Assembly (NCBI GenBank): GCA_022844575.1
Contig: JALHLL010000009.1
Coordinates: 1 to 30,414, forward strand
Length of the DNA: 30,414 bases
Source: a bacterium
GTDB lineage: Bacteria; Bacteroidota; Ignavibacteria; Kapaibacteriales; UBA961
Direction of reading: 5' to 3'
This document shows positions 22,651-30,414 of this stretch, piece by piece. Made by a program: the position numbers and the translations under genes. The notes beneath the pieces were generated by a model. That model was not told where the DNA came from. It saw only the letters and a program-made list of their open reading frames with translations, and did no database searches. Position 1 is the first letter of the stretch. The number at the start of each line of letters is the position of its first letter.

Positions 22651-24459
22651 ATGGTTGATACATTAAAGAATGTATTACTAAGCCGAGCCGAAAGAGTAAA
22701 ACACTCGATAGTATTATCTTTCATTTTTCATACGCGAATTGTGACCCAATATCAAAAAAAACACAATACTATTAACAAAGGTTTTATTATATCACATAAT
22801 CACCTTTTCTATTATTTCAGTATTGTTTTCAGTTTTTTATTTTGCTTTACAATACAGGCGCAAGTCGAACATATTCCTATTGTTCACCCTGTTTATACAT
22901 TTCTTTTAAGGGCGGAAACAAAAGGATTATTACCCCATTATTCCCTATCGAATTTACCATTGCAAAGAAAAGAGATACGTTCGGCTCTCGAACTGATTGA
23001 ACAAGATATAAAAGAACTTTCGGAATCCGAACAAGAGGTTTTACAACGTTTTATGAGTGAATTCCGGATTGAAAAAAGGAATAATGCTGTTTTAGTACAT
23101 AGCGAAACCGATAGCACTAATCTTTTATTTAATGAATTATTCGGTAATAGGGAAAAACTTGTTTATTTCTATCAGGATAAGGAAACAACCGTACAAATTT
23201 ACCCATTAGGTATGGTAGGTACGATTATAGAAAAAAACAATACTTCGGCAGCAGAGAATGTTGTGTATGCTCAAGGCGGTGCAAGGGTGATGGGCACTAT
23301 CTCCAATAGTTTGGGTTTCTTTCTGCAAGCAACAAATGGTGCGGTGTTAAGCGGTAATCGTGAGGTTGCATTACGCGACCCGCGATTAAAACAGAATATA
23401 AAATTTGCTACTTTTAATTCCGATATTGATTTTACGGAATCGCATATACGTTATGACAATAATTGGTTTTATGCTTATATCGGTCGAGAAAACAGATTAA
23501 CGGGTGCAGGATTTTTTAATAGAATATTTTTGTCGGATGCGGCACCACCTGCCGACGCAATAATGCTCGGTGCGCGTTTCAAAACGGTAGAATATCGTTT
23601 TATGCACGCATCTTTATTATCAGTACCCGAAGACAGTAATGGTCGTTTGCTTCTGAATCCCGACCAAATATATCCGGCAGGTTTTAATCTTTCGCTCAGA
23701 CCCAAATACTTGGCAACGCACAGAATATCATGGCGACCGACATGGGGTGAGGTTTCGCTTTGGGAGGGCATTATTTATTCACGCCCTTTTGAAATCGGCT
23801 ATCTTAATCCTCTTTCGTTTTACAAATCGGTGGAACATTCATTACGTGACCGAGATAATTCGATGATGGGTTTTGATTTTACGGTAAGACCCATACAGAA
23901 TGTGCAGGTAAAAGGTTCTTTTTTACTTGATGACATAATATTTAGCAAACTCGGCTCGGATTTTTGGGGTAATAAAACTTCATTCAACCTTGGGATGGCA
24001 TATTCGACTGACTTTAACACAGATTTCCAACTCGAATACTCACGTGTCTTTCCATATACATACTCGCATTTTAATCCACAGAACTCCGTTACGAATGATG
24101 GTCTGCTTATGATGGGATATCTTCAACCGAATAGTGATGAAGTTGCCGCACGATGTATATGGTGGTGGGGCAATCGTTACCCTATTCAGCTGACTGCCTC
24201 ATATATAAGACATGGTGAAAACATCACGGATGGCGATAAGATTATCGTCAATGCCGGAGGAGATGTTTTCCTAAGTAATACGGGAGAACAGACTGTATCT
24301 TTCCTATCGGGCAATCTCCGTTCAACGTTTTTACTTCAATTAGATGCCGGGTGGGAAATTGTAAGAGGGTTTAATATACAAGGAATGGCGCGATTGCAGA
24401 ATGTAAACGGGAATCCAATCATGGTGTCGAGAATTATGTTCAGAATGGATGATTTCTGA
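22651..24459 (+). CDS. Wzi-like capsule-assembly outer-membrane protein
   Basis: After a long N-terminal extension, a hydrophobic signal (about residues 49-68, FYYFSIVFSFLFCFTIQAQ) leads into IPIVHPVYTFLLRAETKGLLP. That segment, with the LQRKEIRSALELI helix, is typical of Bacteroidota Wzi-type proteins. The remainder alternates amphipathic strands with aromatic girdles (NNWFYAYIGRENRLTGAGFF; IIYSRPFEIGYLNPLSFYKSVEH; VFPYTYSHFNPQNS) and ends in a Phe (RIMFRMDDF), as outer-membrane barrels do. Wzi anchors capsule chains at the cell surface. The 48-residue stretch before the signal is odd: the start may lie downstream at a non-ATG codon. It stops with TGA, showing that UGA is a stop in this genome. 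Confidence 0.82.
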   Translation: MVDTLKNVLLSRAERVKHSIVLSFIFHTRIVTQYQKKHNTINKGFIISHNHLFYYFSIVFSFLFCFTIQAQVEHIPIVHPVYTFLLRAETKGLLPHYSLSNLPLQRKEIRSALELIEQDIKELSESEQEVLQRFMSEFRIEKRNNAVLVHSETDSTNLLFNELFGNREKLVYFYQDKETTVQIYPLGMVGTIIEKNNTSAAENVVYAQGGARVMGTISNSLGFFLQATNGAVLSGNREVALRDPRLKQNIKFATFNSDIDFTESHIRYDNNWFYAYIGRENRLTGAGFFNRIFLSDAAPPADAIMLGARFKTVEYRFMHASLLSVPEDSNGRLLLNPDQIYPAGFNLSLRPKYLATHRISWRPTWGEVSLWEGIIYSRPFEIGYLNPLSFYKSVEHSLRDRDNSMMGFDFTVRPIQNVQVKGSFLLDDIIFSKLGSDFWGNKTSFNLGMAYSTDFNTDFQLEYSRVFPYTYSHFNPQNSVTNDGLLMMGYLQPNSDEVAARCIWWWGNRYPIQLTASYIRHGENITDGDKIIVNAGGDVFLSNTGEQTVSFLSGNLRSTFLLQLDAGWEIVRGFNIQGMARLQNVNGNPIMVSRIMFRMDDF

Positions 24460-24464
24460 GAGAA

Positions 24465-26414
24465 ATGGAGCAATCAAAACAATACATAGAAGGTTTGGTA
24501 TCAGTAATTGTTCCCAATTATAATCGTGAAGATTTCATCGAAACAACAATACGATCGGTTATAAAACAAACTTATACCAATTGGGAATTATTATTTATTG
24601 ACGACTGCTCGACTGATAATTCCTTAGCTATTGTCGAAAAACTCCAGAGTGAAGATTCGAGAATAAGGATTATTCGTACAGAAAAAAACTATGGAGGACC
24701 CGCAGGCCCAAGAAATATAGGGCTTGACAATGCACATGGTGAATATTTCGCTTTTCTTGATTCCGATGATGTATGGCATCCATATAAATTATCCCTTCAA
24801 CTTGAATCAATGAGAAAATTATCGGTGGAATTTTGTTTAGCCGATGTAGTTCGTTTTGTGTGGGATCCGATGTTAGACTGGATAATGCCACAAAGTATAA
24901 ACCCGGCTACTATCACGGTTTCTTATATAAGCCACAAGGTATTATTAAGAAAAAATGTAGCAGCAAATTCATCGGTAATCGTCAGCAGAAAAGCATTGGG
25001 AACAATACGATTTAATGAAGACCCGCGTTATCATGCAATAGAGGACTTTAAATGTTGGTTAGATATACTTCAGAACAATATTGACAGAGCATTGTATCTT
25101 CACATACCCTTGGCATTCTACCGCATACATCAGAATGCAATTTCGTATGAAAAAGGTAAGATGTTCAAAAAAAATTTCATGCTTTACTCGGAATATACCA
25201 TTCAGGGAAAACATCTCGGACTAAAAAAATATTACTATTTACTCACCTACATAGTTATTTCTGCATATAACAGCATAAAATCGTATAGATATTTTAAGGG
25301 AAACAAAGAACCTTTTTTAGCCCTTTTACAACAATATGCACCCAAAGCACAAACACAGGAGCATATTGAAGAAGCAACTGAAATGCCGGAGGCTCATTCA
25401 TATTCTCTTTTAAGAAATACGTTCACTAAACGTAGTACTCCCGTTCTTTTTCAATTATTCGGCGATATATTTGCAGTTTTCCTCACATCATGTCTATTTA
25501 TAATATTAGGTATTTGGATAGGATTGCATGATTTCCCTCGTGATATAATTATTGACGATATAATACTGATTACTGGACTAAACGTTGTTGCATGGGTAAC
25601 TGTATTTTGGTTTAGTGGTCTTTACTCGAATTGGTATATTCGTTCACCGTTCGATGAATTATTTACTGTTATACGAACAACCTTTTTGGGATGTTTGGCA
25701 CTTTACCTTTTTATTCTGTTGGATAGTGTTCTCTATACCGAACATCAGGAAATCAGGCTTAAGTTCTTTCTGTTTTGGATTATATTAGCTACTTTTTCGG
25801 TACTAATGCGTTTGGCAGTGCGGATACTACAGAGAGTATTACGACGTGCAAAAGTCATCACAATTCCGGCATTACTTCTCGGTGATGCGGAAAGTCTCTC
25901 TGAAATAATTATCTCTATCAGCGAAAATCCGGCGTGGGGATATGAAATAAATGGCGCAATACTTTCCACCGTGACTGAATATGAAGAGTGGAAACACTCT
26001 TCCGAAACGGTTGAGATTCCGGCACTCGGCACCATCGAGGATATGAATTCCATTGTCAATTCACATAATGTGGAATCTCTTATCATAGCATGGGAAAATC
26101 CACCTCATCCGGTGCTGCTTGAGATTGCCGCACTCTGCGCCGGACATAGGATAAATGTAAAAATCAAACCTGACTTATATGATATCTTTACAGGGAGGGT
26201 AAAAACATTACCTATCTTCTCTTCACAACTTATCGAAATTCAGGCACAGATTTTAACGCCATGGCAATCGTTCTTAAAACGTTCCATTGATGTTATTTTT
26301 GCATCGTTATTTTTGTTATTGGGTTCACCTCTCTGGATTGCTATAGCAATACTTGTTAAGTTCGATAGTCCGGGACCTGTCTTTTACACGCAAAATAGGG
26401 TCGGGAAAAACTGA
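24465..26414 (+). CDS. GT2 glycosyltransferase fused to WbaP-like phosphosugar transferase (N-terminal part, ends at in-frame TGA)
   Basis: Residues 10-~235 are a family 2 glycosyltransferase: VSVIVPNYNREDFIETTIRSV, ELLFIDDCSTDNS and the metal-binding DSDD (99-102). Residues ~325-460 form four membrane helices. Residues ~465-590 form a CoA-binding-like Rossmann domain (PALLLGDAESL). Then comes the start of the bacterial sugar transferase domain (KRSIDVIFASLFLLLGSPLW, SPGPVFYTQNRVGKN). This is the WbaP/polyprenyl glycosylphosphotransferase layout, which loads the first sugar-phosphate onto undecaprenyl phosphate, preceded by a GT2 domain. The frame hits TGA at 26412-26414, exactly where the family has Gly in VGKNGxxFxIYKFRSM. 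The same frame continues open to 26852, so the catalytic Asp-Glu of the transferase is lost unless UGA is read through. Confidence 0.85.
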   Translation: MEQSKQYIEGLVSVIVPNYNREDFIETTIRSVIKQTYTNWELLFIDDCSTDNSLAIVEKLQSEDSRIRIIRTEKNYGGPAGPRNIGLDNAHGEYFAFLDSDDVWHPYKLSLQLESMRKLSVEFCLADVVRFVWDPMLDWIMPQSINPATITVSYISHKVLLRKNVAANSSVIVSRKALGTIRFNEDPRYHAIEDFKCWLDILQNNIDRALYLHIPLAFYRIHQNAISYEKGKMFKKNFMLYSEYTIQGKHLGLKKYYYLLTYIVISAYNSIKSYRYFKGNKEPFLALLQQYAPKAQTQEHIEEATEMPEAHSYSLLRNTFTKRSTPVLFQLFGDIFAVFLTSCLFIILGIWIGLHDFPRDIIIDDIILITGLNVVAWVTVFWFSGLYSNWYIRSPFDELFTVIRTTFLGCLALYLFILLDSVLYTEHQEIRLKFFLFWIILATFSVLMRLAVRILQRVLRRAKVITIPALLLGDAESLSEIIISISENPAWGYEINGAILSTVTEYEEWKHSSETVEIPALGTIEDMNSIVNSHNVESLIIAWENPPHPVLLEIAALCAGHRINVKIKPDLYDIFTGRVKTLPIFSSQLIEIQAQILTPWQSFLKRSIDVIFASLFLLLGSPLWIAIAILVKFDSPGPVFYTQNRVGKN

Positions 26415-26444
26415 CGGGTATTCAGGATTTACAAGTTTCGTTCC

Positions 26445-26852
26445 ATGTCACACGGAGCAAGCCAACAGCAATATGGTATCTGGACTTCAAAGAATGATCC
26501 CCGTGTAACAAAGTTCGGCAAATTCATTCGGAAAACGCATTTGGACGAAGTACCCCAAATGTGGAATGTGATTAAAGGCGATATGAGCGTTGTAGGACCA
26601 AGACCCGAACAGCCCTCCATCGTCGAAAAGTATGTAAAGGTACTACCTATTTATGCACGTCGGCATATGGTTCGCCCCGGCATAACCGGTTGGTGGCAAA
26701 TCAAATCGCGTGCTTATGAGGAATCTTTAACCGAAATGCAACGCAGATTGCGTTATGATTTTTATTATATTGAAAATCTATCCGTAAAATTGGATATTGA
26801 AATCATTCTTCGCACTGTTTATACTGTTATATCAGGACATGGTCAAGCATAA
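26445..26852 (+). CDS. C-terminal catalytic part of the phosphosugar transferase, after in-frame TGA
   Basis: This is in the same frame as the preceding gene. From 26415 the frame reads RVFRIYKFRSM, the normal continuation of the transferase, so the break is a single nonsense codon (GGA to TGA would explain it). The fragment holds the family's catalytic and signature elements: NDPRVTKFGKFIRKTHLDE with the Asp-Glu pair, QMWNVIKGDMSVVGPRPEQ, and RRHMVRPGITGWWQI. The first ATG after the stop is at 26445 and would drop the KFRS segment, so reinitiation would give a partial domain with no membrane anchor. Treat it as part of one interrupted gene, 24465-26852. Confidence 0.8.
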   Translation: MSHGASQQQYGIWTSKNDPRVTKFGKFIRKTHLDEVPQMWNVIKGDMSVVGPRPEQPSIVEKYVKVLPIYARRHMVRPGITGWWQIKSRAYEESLTEMQRRLRYDFYYIENLSVKLDIEIILRTVYTVISGHGQA

Positions 26853-26882
26853 TTGTTTAATAAAAGTTCACATGTTTTTACT

Positions 26883-27596
26883 ATGAAGCCCATTGTTGTA
26901 ATACCTACCTACAATGAAATCGAAAATATACACGGTATCATAGCAGCCGTGCTTAAAGCCGATGATCGTGTTCATGTTCTTATTGTTGATGATAATTCAC
27001 CCGACGGTACCTCAGCAGCTGTAAGAAAAATTCAAGAGAATAATAACCGTGTTTTACTCATGGAGCGACCCGGTAAAATGGGACTCGGTACTGCCTATTG
27101 TCAAGGTTTTGAATACGTGATAAATCTCGGATATGATACGATTATGGAAATGGATGCTGATTTTTCCCATGATCCTGCTGACATAAGCCGTTTTCTGGAG
27201 GAAATCGCTACCTACGATTTGGTTATCGGCTCGCGTTATTCGAATGGCGTGAATGTAGTTAATTGGCCCCTTTCTCGCTTAATATTAAGCTATTCGGCAA
27301 ATATATATACGCGCGTAATTACCGGTATGCCTATAATGGATGCAACAGGCGGCTTTAAATGTTTCAGGGCAAATGCTCTTTCAAAAATTGACTTTGCCAA
27401 AATCCACTCCAATGGTTATGCTTTTCAGATTGAAATGAATTACAGATTATGGACTTCAGGTGCAAAAATTAAGGAAATACCCATCATTTTTAATGATAGG
27501 CGGAGCGGTGTTTCCAAAATGAATCGTTCCATAGTATGGGAAGCGGTGTTTTTAGTCTGGAAAATGAAGTTTCTCAATATTTTCGGCAAATTATAG
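26883..27596 (+). CDS. DPM1-like polyprenol-phosphate glycosyltransferase
   Basis: This family 2 glycosyltransferase of the dolichol-phosphate mannose synthase type moves a hexose from a nucleotide sugar to polyprenyl phosphate. Visible are VVIPTYNEIENI (4-15), LIVDDNSPDGT, the metal-binding MEMDADFSHDP, VIGSRYSNG, MDATGGFKCFRA and FNDRRSGVSKM. The 237-aa protein lacks C-terminal membrane helices, like the short DPM1/Ppm1-D2 type. The frame opens with a TTG at 26853, but the ATG at 26883 directly before KPIVVIPTYNE is the natural start. It follows the interrupted transferase gene by 30 bp and completes the glycan-building set. Confidence 0.93.
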   Translation: MKPIVVIPTYNEIENIHGIIAAVLKADDRVHVLIVDDNSPDGTSAAVRKIQENNNRVLLMERPGKMGLGTAYCQGFEYVINLGYDTIMEMDADFSHDPADISRFLEEIATYDLVIGSRYSNGVNVVNWPLSRLILSYSANIYTRVITGMPIMDATGGFKCFRANALSKIDFAKIHSNGYAFQIEMNYRLWTSGAKIKEIPIIFNDRRSGVSKMNRSIVWEAVFLVWKMKFLNIFGKL

Positions 27597-27636
27597 ATAG
27601 ATACGAAACCTTATCATTGTCCATAAGGAGAAAACA

Positions 27637-28893
27637 ATGTCGCAATATGGCATACATGATTTTATCAATGAATCAAATAAACAAATTACATTCTATGAGC
27701 AACAGCAACGTAGGATGCAAGACCTTCTTAGGGACTATGAACGAAAAATAGGTGATCTGACATCCCGTTCGCAAGAAGTACTCAGGCAGATTACCAATGC
27801 TCTTGTACCTGAGTTTACCGAGATGCGATTGAAACATATTGCTCAGTTAATAAACAATCCGGCTTTAAACAATCTTATTAAGAATAAGGAAAAAGAGAGA
27901 AAATCTCTTAGTGAAACAATACATTCAATAGAGGCAATGCCCGAATTTATCAATAGAGATGCATATCTTCATGAAGGTTCGGGTGTGATAAGCCAACAAA
28001 TTGCAGAAATTGAACCCCTTAGAGAACAAGCGGAGGAAGCGATTCGTTTATTTGAGTCCGTTCCGCGTTACAAAGGATTATTGGAAAGGGGCTACGGCAC
28101 TTCGTCCTATCCGCATAAAAGTATATTTCGTTTTTTTAATTCGGAATTTCTTCAAGATTGGAAATATGCGGATATATTATGTGATTTCTTCAGAGAAAAA
28201 GACTTCATCAATGTTCTCTTCAAATACAAAGAAGCAAAAAATGTTATCACATTATTAAAAGATTCTACAACAGAACTACAGAATCAAAAAAGGAGAATTG
28301 ATTCGCTTGTGGAACAACACTCCAAAGCCGAAAAAAAATTAGATAAATTGGACGATGAATATGAAGGTCATTTGCGTACATCTATTGAACTTTTTTTCAC
28401 CTCCAATTCAAAATCAACTATTTCCCGAACTTTCCAAAACAATTCCGCCATACTTGAACAATACACCCAGCTCGATGGTCTTAATCATCAGTTAGAATAT
28501 GTGCGTGAATTACATAAAAAGGTAATGGCGGAGAATAATGCAATCTCCGAAAAGATACATTCATTGTCGCTTGAAGCAGAACGTTATCGTACAGATTCGT
28601 ATCGTTATAGAAATAAACGTTGGGATTCGACACAATTTTCAAAAAAATTCAAACGTGATGAGAGTTCATATAATCGCCGTTTGGAAAAATACAGAGATAC
28701 CGGCGAAAGGATATATGTTTTTAATGATTATGGCAGAGCTTCAATGCTCGAAAACTTTCTGTGGTGGGATATTATAACGGATGGTCGCCTTGATGGTAAT
28801 TTTATTCCGGAAGTACATGATTATTATTCATCAAACCCTCATTCGAGTTATGAACGTGAAGAATCGGCATCCGAATATAGAGATGAAAGCTAA
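27637..28893 (+). CDS. Coiled-coil protein of unknown function
   Basis: This 418-aa protein has a strong ribosome-binding site (AAGGAG, 7 bases upstream). I do not recognise a family. Long helical, heptad-like runs cover about 15-60 (QQQRRMQDLLRDYERKIGDL), 80-150 and 200-330, separated by a less regular segment around 150-190 (YKGLLERGYGTSSYPHKSIFRFF). The C-terminal ~80 residues are Arg/Tyr/Asp-rich and lack coiled-coil pattern (YRYRNKRWDSTQFSKKFKRD, ENFLWWDIITDGRLDGNFIP), ending in an acidic tail. No signal peptide or membrane segment is seen. The position between glycan genes and an inositol-monophosphatase gene gives no firm clue. Confidence 0.8.
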   Translation: MSQYGIHDFINESNKQITFYEQQQRRMQDLLRDYERKIGDLTSRSQEVLRQITNALVPEFTEMRLKHIAQLINNPALNNLIKNKEKERKSLSETIHSIEAMPEFINRDAYLHEGSGVISQQIAEIEPLREQAEEAIRLFESVPRYKGLLERGYGTSSYPHKSIFRFFNSEFLQDWKYADILCDFFREKDFINVLFKYKEAKNVITLLKDSTTELQNQKRRIDSLVEQHSKAEKKLDKLDDEYEGHLRTSIELFFTSNSKSTISRTFQNNSAILEQYTQLDGLNHQLEYVRELHKKVMAENNAISEKIHSLSLEAERYRTDSYRYRNKRWDSTQFSKKFKRDESSYNRRLEKYRDTGERIYVFNDYGRASMLENFLWWDIITDGRLDGNFIPEVHDYYSSNPHSSYEREESASEYRDES

Positions 28894-28936
28894 TTATAAT
28901 ACCGCTCTTTTAACATAAATAACTATACAATATATA

Positions 28937-29716
28937 ATGATGGATTTTCGGAAATTGTTAGAAGCGGCACAACAAGCCGCACTAAAGGCAGGAGAAGTTT
29001 TAAGTGCGGGTTATGGTACTCAATTTCACATAGAAAGTAAATCGGAAATAAATGATCTTGTAACCGAATTTGATAAAAAATCGGAAAATACCATTATAGA
29101 TTATTTGAAAGAACAATTTCCCGAAAGTAGTTTCCTTGCAGAAGAAAGCGGTTTATCGGAAGTACAATCCGATTTACGATGGATAATTGATCCGCTTGAC
29201 GGAACGGTTAATTTTGCTCATGGCATTCCCGTATTTGCCATAAGCATTGCCGCCGAATATAAAGGCGAAATTGTATGTGGCATTATTTATCATCCCCTTT
29301 TAAAAGAAATGTTCACAACCGTAAAAGGTGGTGGCTCATATCTGAATGGCAAAAAAATATCGGTTTCCGATGTATCGGATTTTTCGCGGTCATTTCTTGT
29401 TACGGGATTTCCGTATAATATAATTAATCATGGCAGAAATTGGTCGGAGCATTTTTTATCTATTGTGCGAAACGGCATTCCTGTACGCCGGCTTGGTAGT
29501 GCGGCTTTAGACCTTGCCTATACGGCAGCCGGAAGATTTGACGGCTTTTGGGAAATAGGGTTAAGCCCTTGGGATGTGGCGGCAGGAATTTTAATGGTTC
29601 GAGAAGCCGGAGGTGTTGTAAAAAATTATGAGGGTGAGGATTATATAATTGGAAATGATAGTATTATTGCAACGAACAACTATATCAATCAGGAACTTTT
29701 GAACAGAATTGTATAA
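28937..29716 (+). CDS. Inositol monophosphatase family protein (SuhB-like)
   Basis: This 259-aa Mg-dependent phosphatase has the family metal-binding motifs: LAEESG (around 67-72), WIIDPLDGTVNFAHG (81-95) and the second signature LSPWDVAAGILMVREAGG (about 205-222). Members dephosphorylate inositol-1-phosphate or related sugar phosphates, and SuhB-type proteins also act in rRNA transcription antitermination. Substrate cannot be told from sequence. Two adjacent ATGs (28937 and 28940) are both possible. It is convergent with the T9SS protein at the window edge; only 6 bp separate the stops and no terminator hairpin is seen between them. Confidence 0.93.
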   Translation: MMDFRKLLEAAQQAALKAGEVLSAGYGTQFHIESKSEINDLVTEFDKKSENTIIDYLKEQFPESSFLAEESGLSEVQSDLRWIIDPLDGTVNFAHGIPVFAISIAAEYKGEIVCGIIYHPLLKEMFTTVKGGGSYLNGKKISVSDVSDFSRSFLVTGFPYNIINHGRNWSEHFLSIVRNGIPVRRLGSAALDLAYTAAGRFDGFWEIGLSPWDVAAGILMVREAGGVVKNYEGEDYIIGNDSIIATNNYINQELLNRIV

Positions 29717-29722
29717 GTCTAA

Positions 29723-30414
29723 CTATTTGATAACAGCAAAAGGCATTACCATTCTATGGTTTCCACTTGTTATTACCACATAATACAAGCCCGAAGAGTA
29801 CTCTGAGACATCACACTCTACTGTAGCTTTAGTACCGTCATACTTAGCTGACACTACTCGTTGATGCAAATCCTCCTTCAAAGTACCTACTGGTGAAAAA
29901 ACCTTTAGTTGTATTCCATATGGAAAAACTGATTTCTTACAATAGAAGGGAATACTTAGTATATATCTTGTAGGATTTGGGTATGGTTTCTCAAGCCAAA
30001 AAGGCATAACATAAGAGGGTAATATATCTTCCTGAACATTGGTAGAAATGTCCTCAAGTGAAACGCTTCGACAGAACCATCCATTGTAATTTAGCCAAAT
30101 AACATTACCTGTTGCTGTTAAATCCCATTTTGGCTGCATATTATGACCCGTACTGATTTGAATTTTCTCCCATATTTCCCCGCCATTTGTAGAGCGGATT
30201 AATGAATCACCTTTTTCAGATGTTCCATATATAATTTTTTTGCCTGCATCATAGTAAAAACGACAGATAGTCGTTCCTTCTCTTATTATATTCCATGTAT
30301 CGCCATTATCATTGGTATTAAAAATATCATACTTGTTATTATCGGTTTCATTTTTCAAAGCAATGATTAATTGTTCATTTTCAATAGGGGTAAGTGAATA
30401 TATTGCTTTCTCAT
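29723..30414 (-). CDS. T9SS-exported BNR-like protein, 5' end beyond the window
   Basis: The reverse-strand frame stays open to the window edge (EKAIYSLTPIENEQ...), so the gene continues past 30414 and the TTG near 30358 is not its start. The visible part has Asp-box/BNR-like repeats (STNGGEIWEKI; TNDNGDTWNII), which suggest a beta-propeller. It then ends in a complete type A T9SS sorting domain: EKPYPNPTRYILSIPF, GIQLKVFSPVGTLKEDL, then SSGLYYVVITSGNHRMVMPFAVIK. The protein should be secreted or surface-attached through T9SS. Its substrate or role is unknown. Confidence 0.88.
   Translation of the reverse strand, partial: EKAIYSLTPIENEQLIIALKNETDNNKYDIFNTNDNGDTWNIIREGTTICRFYYDAGKKIIYGTSEKGDSLIRSTNGGEIWEKIQISTGHNMQPKWDLTATGNVIWLNYNGWFCRSVSLEDISTNVQEDILPSYVMPFWLEKPYPNPTRYILSIPFYCKKSVFPYGIQLKVFSPVGTLKEDLHQRVVSAKYDGTKATVECDVSEYSSGLYYVVITSGNHRMVMPFAVIK

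Noticed and set aside
26412..26414. Genome-wide UGA-to-glycine recoding
   Set aside because: TGA ends at least two other genes normally (16014-16016 reverse strand; 24457-24459), so only this one codon is affected.

Overview
The window (about 40% G+C by eye) looks like a chromosomal piece of a Bacteroidota/Chlorobi-superphylum bacterium. A Kapabacteria- or Ignavibacteria-like lineage is my best guess, but nothing here settles it. The evidence is: (i) three type IX secretion (T9SS) C-terminal sorting domains, one of them an orphan remnant; (ii) repeated TAnnTTTG -7 promoter elements, with one complete TTTG-N20-TATATTTG promoter; (iii) a very large YadA-head-repeat surface protein of the kind common in this group; (iv) TAA, TAG and TGA all used as stops, so the code is standard.

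Layout. 1-477: gene-free, with 1.5 copies of a 111-bp interspersed-type repeat cut by the window edge. 478-3407: recJ (-) divergent from rsgA (+). 3446-5184: a tight + strand operon of a DUF1003 membrane protein, a pentapeptide-repeat protein and a GyrI-like ligand-binding protein, closed by a terminator. 5324-9952: a 1542-residue secreted head-repeat protein. 9953-10535: gene-free, holding a dead T9SS sorting-domain remnant. 10536-12568: fumC plus a Sua5/YciO-type protein in one operon (-). 12744-13267: a small + strand unit encoding two peptides that share the C-terminal block DLYxDWGWRxEK, with its own promoter and terminator. 13304-13933: a Tudor-like-domain protein and rpsU (-). 14093-15962: thyX overlapping a dihaem cytochrome c peroxidase (-). 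16014-17777: Bax-inhibitor-1 protein and a TPR protein (-). 17884-20272: an M20 dipeptidase and a frameshifted T9SS cargo gene (-). 20426-20626: a small conserved-looking gene (-).

20815-27596 is an exopolysaccharide/capsule set on the + strand: a Wza-like SLBB export protein, a Wzi-like outer-membrane barrel, a GT2 glycosyltransferase fused to a WbaP-like polyprenyl phosphosugar transferase and interrupted by an in-frame TGA, and a DPM1-like polyprenol-phosphate glycosyltransferase. It is followed by a coiled-coil protein of unknown function and an inositol-monophosphatase-family enzyme. The right edge cuts a T9SS-exported BNR-like protein.

The most interesting candidate for something undescribed is the two-peptide unit at 12744-13267. 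One peptide has a double-glycine leader and both end in the same aromatic-rich block, which resembles a RiPP or secreted-peptide precursor pair with no modifying enzyme in view. Next in interest are the interrupted GT2-phosphosugar transferase fusion and the modular giant surface protein.
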